62,500 nucleotides of DNA, taken from positions 211,972-274,471 of the forward strand of contig CAJNDS010002189.1 in NCBI GenBank assembly GCA_905221605.1. The letters are read 5' to 3'. Origin of the DNA: Symbiodinium natans. Its lineage: Eukaryota > Sar > Dinophyceae > Suessiales > Symbiodiniaceae. Positions 59,882-62,500 of this stretch are shown here, piece after piece. Under the pieces are notes generated by a model. That model was not told where the DNA came from. It saw nothing but the letters and a program-made list of their open reading frames with translations, and searched no databases. Made by a program: the position numbers and the translations under genes. The first letter of the stretch is position 1, and the number at the start of each line of letters is the position of its first letter.

Positions 59882-62500
59882 GGTCAGGAAGAAAGCTTCC
59901 AATGACTGGCCATATGAGCCAGCAGCTGTATACCCTAAACTCGAAACCTTCGACCCTAAACCCTAAACCCTGGAACTCCCGTTCAGAAACCCCAAACCCC
60001 AAACCCTAAGCCCTAAGCCCTAAACCCTAAACCCTAAACCCTAAACGGGTTTAGGTGGTCAACGCAGTCCTCAGTGATTGGCAGGAGCAACTTCATGAAC
60101 GACATCTGCGCCTGGACAGGAGCCCGTGGGTAGTCATGGACAGCCCTGTAAGCCCTGTAAGCTGTTTAGGGTATAGGGTTTAGGGTTTAGGGTCAAGGGT
60201 TTAGGGTTTAGCCTGTAGGGTTTCGGGTTTAGGGTTTAGGGTTAGCAAGCCCTACCAACCCGGGGGTTTACGATATAAGGGGGGACTATATTAGGGCTCC
60301 CTTATGATCGCAAGCCCCCACCCTAGTAAACTCTGCTCAGCCCAATAAACTCCAGTAAACTCGAATAGGCCCTATAAACCCACCCTCTAGACCCTACCAA
60401 TAAACCCCAAACCCTAAACTCTAAACCCTAAACCCTGGCCCTAACAGCCGCCCTCAGCAGTAGTGGGATGCGTACACAGAGTAGATGGATGAGCCGGGCA
60501 ACATCATCAAGCCATTCGTGCGTCCCTCGGAAACCCCAATAGACTCCAACAAACCCTATAAGCCCGCCCTAAACCCTAAACCCGAAAGCCCTAAACCCTA
60601 AACCCTCAAACCCTGAACCCTATGGCCCTGGAGGCTGGGAGCTCACGCTGAGGTCGGCGGAGCTGGCGCAGGGCTTACTCAGGGGCGGTTTAGGGGTTTA
60701 GGGGTTTAGGGGTTTTGGGGTTTAGGGGTTTAGGGGTTTAGGGTTAAAAGGGTTGTAAGGGTTTAGGGGTTTTGGGGCTTTAGGGGTTTTCCAGCAAGCC
60801 CAGTGCCCCTGAATGCCTCAACCCTAAACCCTCAACCCTAAGCACTACGTCCTAAGCTGTTTCGCTAAATTCATCAATAATTGTTTTGGATAAGTTAATA
60901 TTACTACATACTATAAGGCCCTCAACCCGAAGCCCTAAGCTTTAAGCCCTCGGCCCGAAACCCTAAACCCTAAACCCTAAACCCTAAACCCTAAACCCCT
61001 ACACCCTTACACCCCTAAAGCCCGAAACCCTGAGGCCCGAAAGCCGGGATCCTCAACCCAAAGGGGGGCACCGAGGTCTTGGCGGTGGTCCTTCTGCGAC
61101 GGCAGCCACAGCCTGAGAGCCACGTTCAGGGTCTAGGGTTTAGGGTTTAGGATTTAGGATTTAGGGTTAAGGGTTTAGGGTTTCGGGTTTAGGGTTTAGG
61201 GTCCGGTTGCAGAACCCTAAACCTTTGGCATAGTTGGGTAGCACTTTACATCTTTAAGGGTACTTAAAACCCAATATGGAATGGACATTTACACGTGTAA
61301 TACTATCCCAAGCATGAACTGGAAACCCTGATCCGTTCTCTCAGGTGTGTGCCTCCTCTGGCAGACTGCGCGTTGGGGGCCCCGGACCTGGGTCTCAAGG
61401 TGCAGATGGAGGCCACACCAGCACATCGATGACGGAACGAGGAGTCGTCCCTCTTCTCCTTCGTGTTCAGGGTTTATGGCTTTTGGGTTGAGGGTTTTAG
61501 AGTTTTAGGTTTTATAGGGTTTCAGGGTTTTAGGGTTTATAGGGTTTTAGGGGGCTACCTCATTCCCTCATTCCCTACTAAGAACCAGTGCAGTGCCTTG
61601 CCGAGGCAGGACTTCAGCATAAAGGCATGCAGCTCAGCGTCTTGCAGCGGTCTGTCTAAGGCTTAATTGACTTGTTCTGGCGCAAAGTCCCCATGGCCTA
61701 TTGCCAGACTATTTCCTTGCGTCTTAGTATCTTAGTAGTAATTCTCCCTCAATCCGGAGCCATGATCCGCAAAAATTGTAGGTCGACAGGTAAACACCAA
61801 TTGAGCCCCAAAGCCGAAACCCTAAGCCTCCACTGCCCCCCAAACTGTCCCAAAAATGTTTCGGAACGCCTCCCAGGTCTCCTGCCCTCGCTGGGCACTT
61901 GATGAGGGCAAGGCCCGGGGTTTGGGGTTTGGGGTTTAGGGTTTAGGGTTTAGGGTTTAGGGTGTGGGGCTGAGGGCGCGACCCCTGGCTCGAGCACGGC
62001 CCTCGGGGTGTTGATGGCTTTTGTCAGAGTATTCTGGGTGGCTTATAAGGGCCTGGTATGTTTTGGTGAGTTGCTTCATAAGCGGTGAAGTTGGGTTTCC
62101 GCACGTGGGTGACGTATCTTGTGAAGTCGTGACTCGACAAAATCGCCATGGCAGGTGGATGAGAAACGCTTGCTCCACGAAGCCCGCCACAAGCTCAGAC
62201 TGCCGACTCCCCCCCCATCCACCAACCGACTGACTAGACAAACCTCGAACCAAAAGCCTTCCTTGAAGGGTCTGGGAGGTTGGGGGCTCAGGGACGGGGG
62301 GGGGGGGGGAGTTCGGTTTTGATTCTTGGGCTGGTGGTGTTTTTGCGGGCAAGAAGGTTCAGCCCCCAGGGTATTAGTCGGAAGTAAGCCTTCTTGGACT
62401 ACTGACCCGTAAGTCTGACAGAGAAGTTCACGCCATCTCAAAGCCCAAATGCACATGAGGTGGGTGCCTGTTGGGTTCCCATTATTTTGCAGAGCCTAAT
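59882..62500. other. Right flank: arrays and weak exon islands
   Basis: Degenerate CCCTAAA and TTTAGGG blocks alternate (for example 59940-60050, 60170-60245, 60955-61000, 61134-61205, 61916-61962). Weak exon-like islands occur near 60487-60530 (DEPGNIIKPFVRPS), 60632-60680 and 61346-61430. A one-ended copy of the GGGAATGAGG foldback is at 61558-61587. I cannot assemble a gene. Confidence 0.5.
60055..60121 (+). CDS. Candidate exon, unknown
   Basis: After ttag, starting with G and followed by GC; one frame reads WSTQSSVIGRSNFMNDICAW then TG (22 codons, phase 2 to 0). The overlapping frame VVNAVLSDWQEQLHERHL is also open, so the frame is uncertain. C-rich array before, G-rich after. Confidence 0.4.

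Noticed and set aside
47479-59886. A 5-bp target-site duplication around the retrotransposon
   Set aside because: Left flank attct and right flank ggtca do not match, and shifting the LTR end by three bases does not help.

Overview
ORGANISM. The window looks like nuclear DNA of a dinoflagellate, or at least an alveolate with dinoflagellate-like gene structure. The evidence is: TTTAGGG/CCCTAAA heptamers throughout; protein-coding exons only about 27-99 nt long; introns that start with GC and end AG with the next exon always starting with G (an unusual splice grammar reported from dinoflagellates); recognisable host exons nearly all on the + strand; and a very large Ty1/copia-type retrotransposon. 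Nothing bacterial, plastid or mitochondrial is visible. I cannot name the species. LAYOUT. (1) About 0.4-13.3 kb: a split gene for a class I cyclic-nucleotide phosphodiesterase. Fifteen consecutive catalytic-domain exons (1968-12303) join in frame through fourteen introns, all GC-AG. The introns are packed with interstitial telomere-type arrays, usually G-rich (TTTAGGG) after the donor and C-rich (CCCTAAA) before the acceptor, so most introns are potential giant hairpins. (2) About 13.3-19.4 kb: more arrays, isolated exon-like islands, MITE-like foldback repeats, and an array-free stretch at 15.2-16.3 kb. (3) 19.84-25.05 kb: an island almost free of telomere repeats with a signal-anchor ORF, unknown ORFs, four diverged ~225-241 bp tandem units, an ISXO2/Merlin-like DDE transposase with a zinc knuckle, a GRF-like zinc-finger ORF and a perfect 25-nt hairpin. 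It is probably a DNA transposon or a nest of them. (4) 25-46.7 kb: arrays plus exon islands, including a leucine-rich-repeat gene (29.3-33.3 kb, joins in frame), a DxD glycosyltransferase pair of exons (37.8-38.0 kb) and a cysteine-desulfurase-like exon (46.57 kb). A ~1.02 kb relic TIR transposon sits at 30.8-31.8 kb. (5) 47,484-59,881: a full-length, apparently young copia-type LTR retrotransposon. Its two 143-bp LTRs differ at two positions. ORF1 is coiled coil, Gag, two CCCH fingers and aspartic protease. ORF2 is integrase, reverse transcriptase and RNase H followed by about 1,500 extra residues: a 2-oxoglutarate/Fe(II) dioxygenase of TET/JBP-like pattern, an SGNH-hydrolase-like domain, a Tpt1/KptA RNA 2'-phosphotransferase, a zinc ribbon and a Trp/Arg-rich tail. 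(6) 59.9-62.5 kb: arrays and exon-like islands again. HOW IT FITS. Host genes are shredded into tiny exons by introns built from telomere-like inverted repeats and small foldback elements. The retroelement is the one dense coding block. Its cargo (nucleic-acid oxidation, ester hydrolysis, RNA end processing) suggests it carries its own modification and repair functions, and it is the best candidate for an undescribed system here. A second candidate is the inverted-telomere-repeat, GC-AG intron architecture. All assignments come from reading motifs by eye; no database search was possible.
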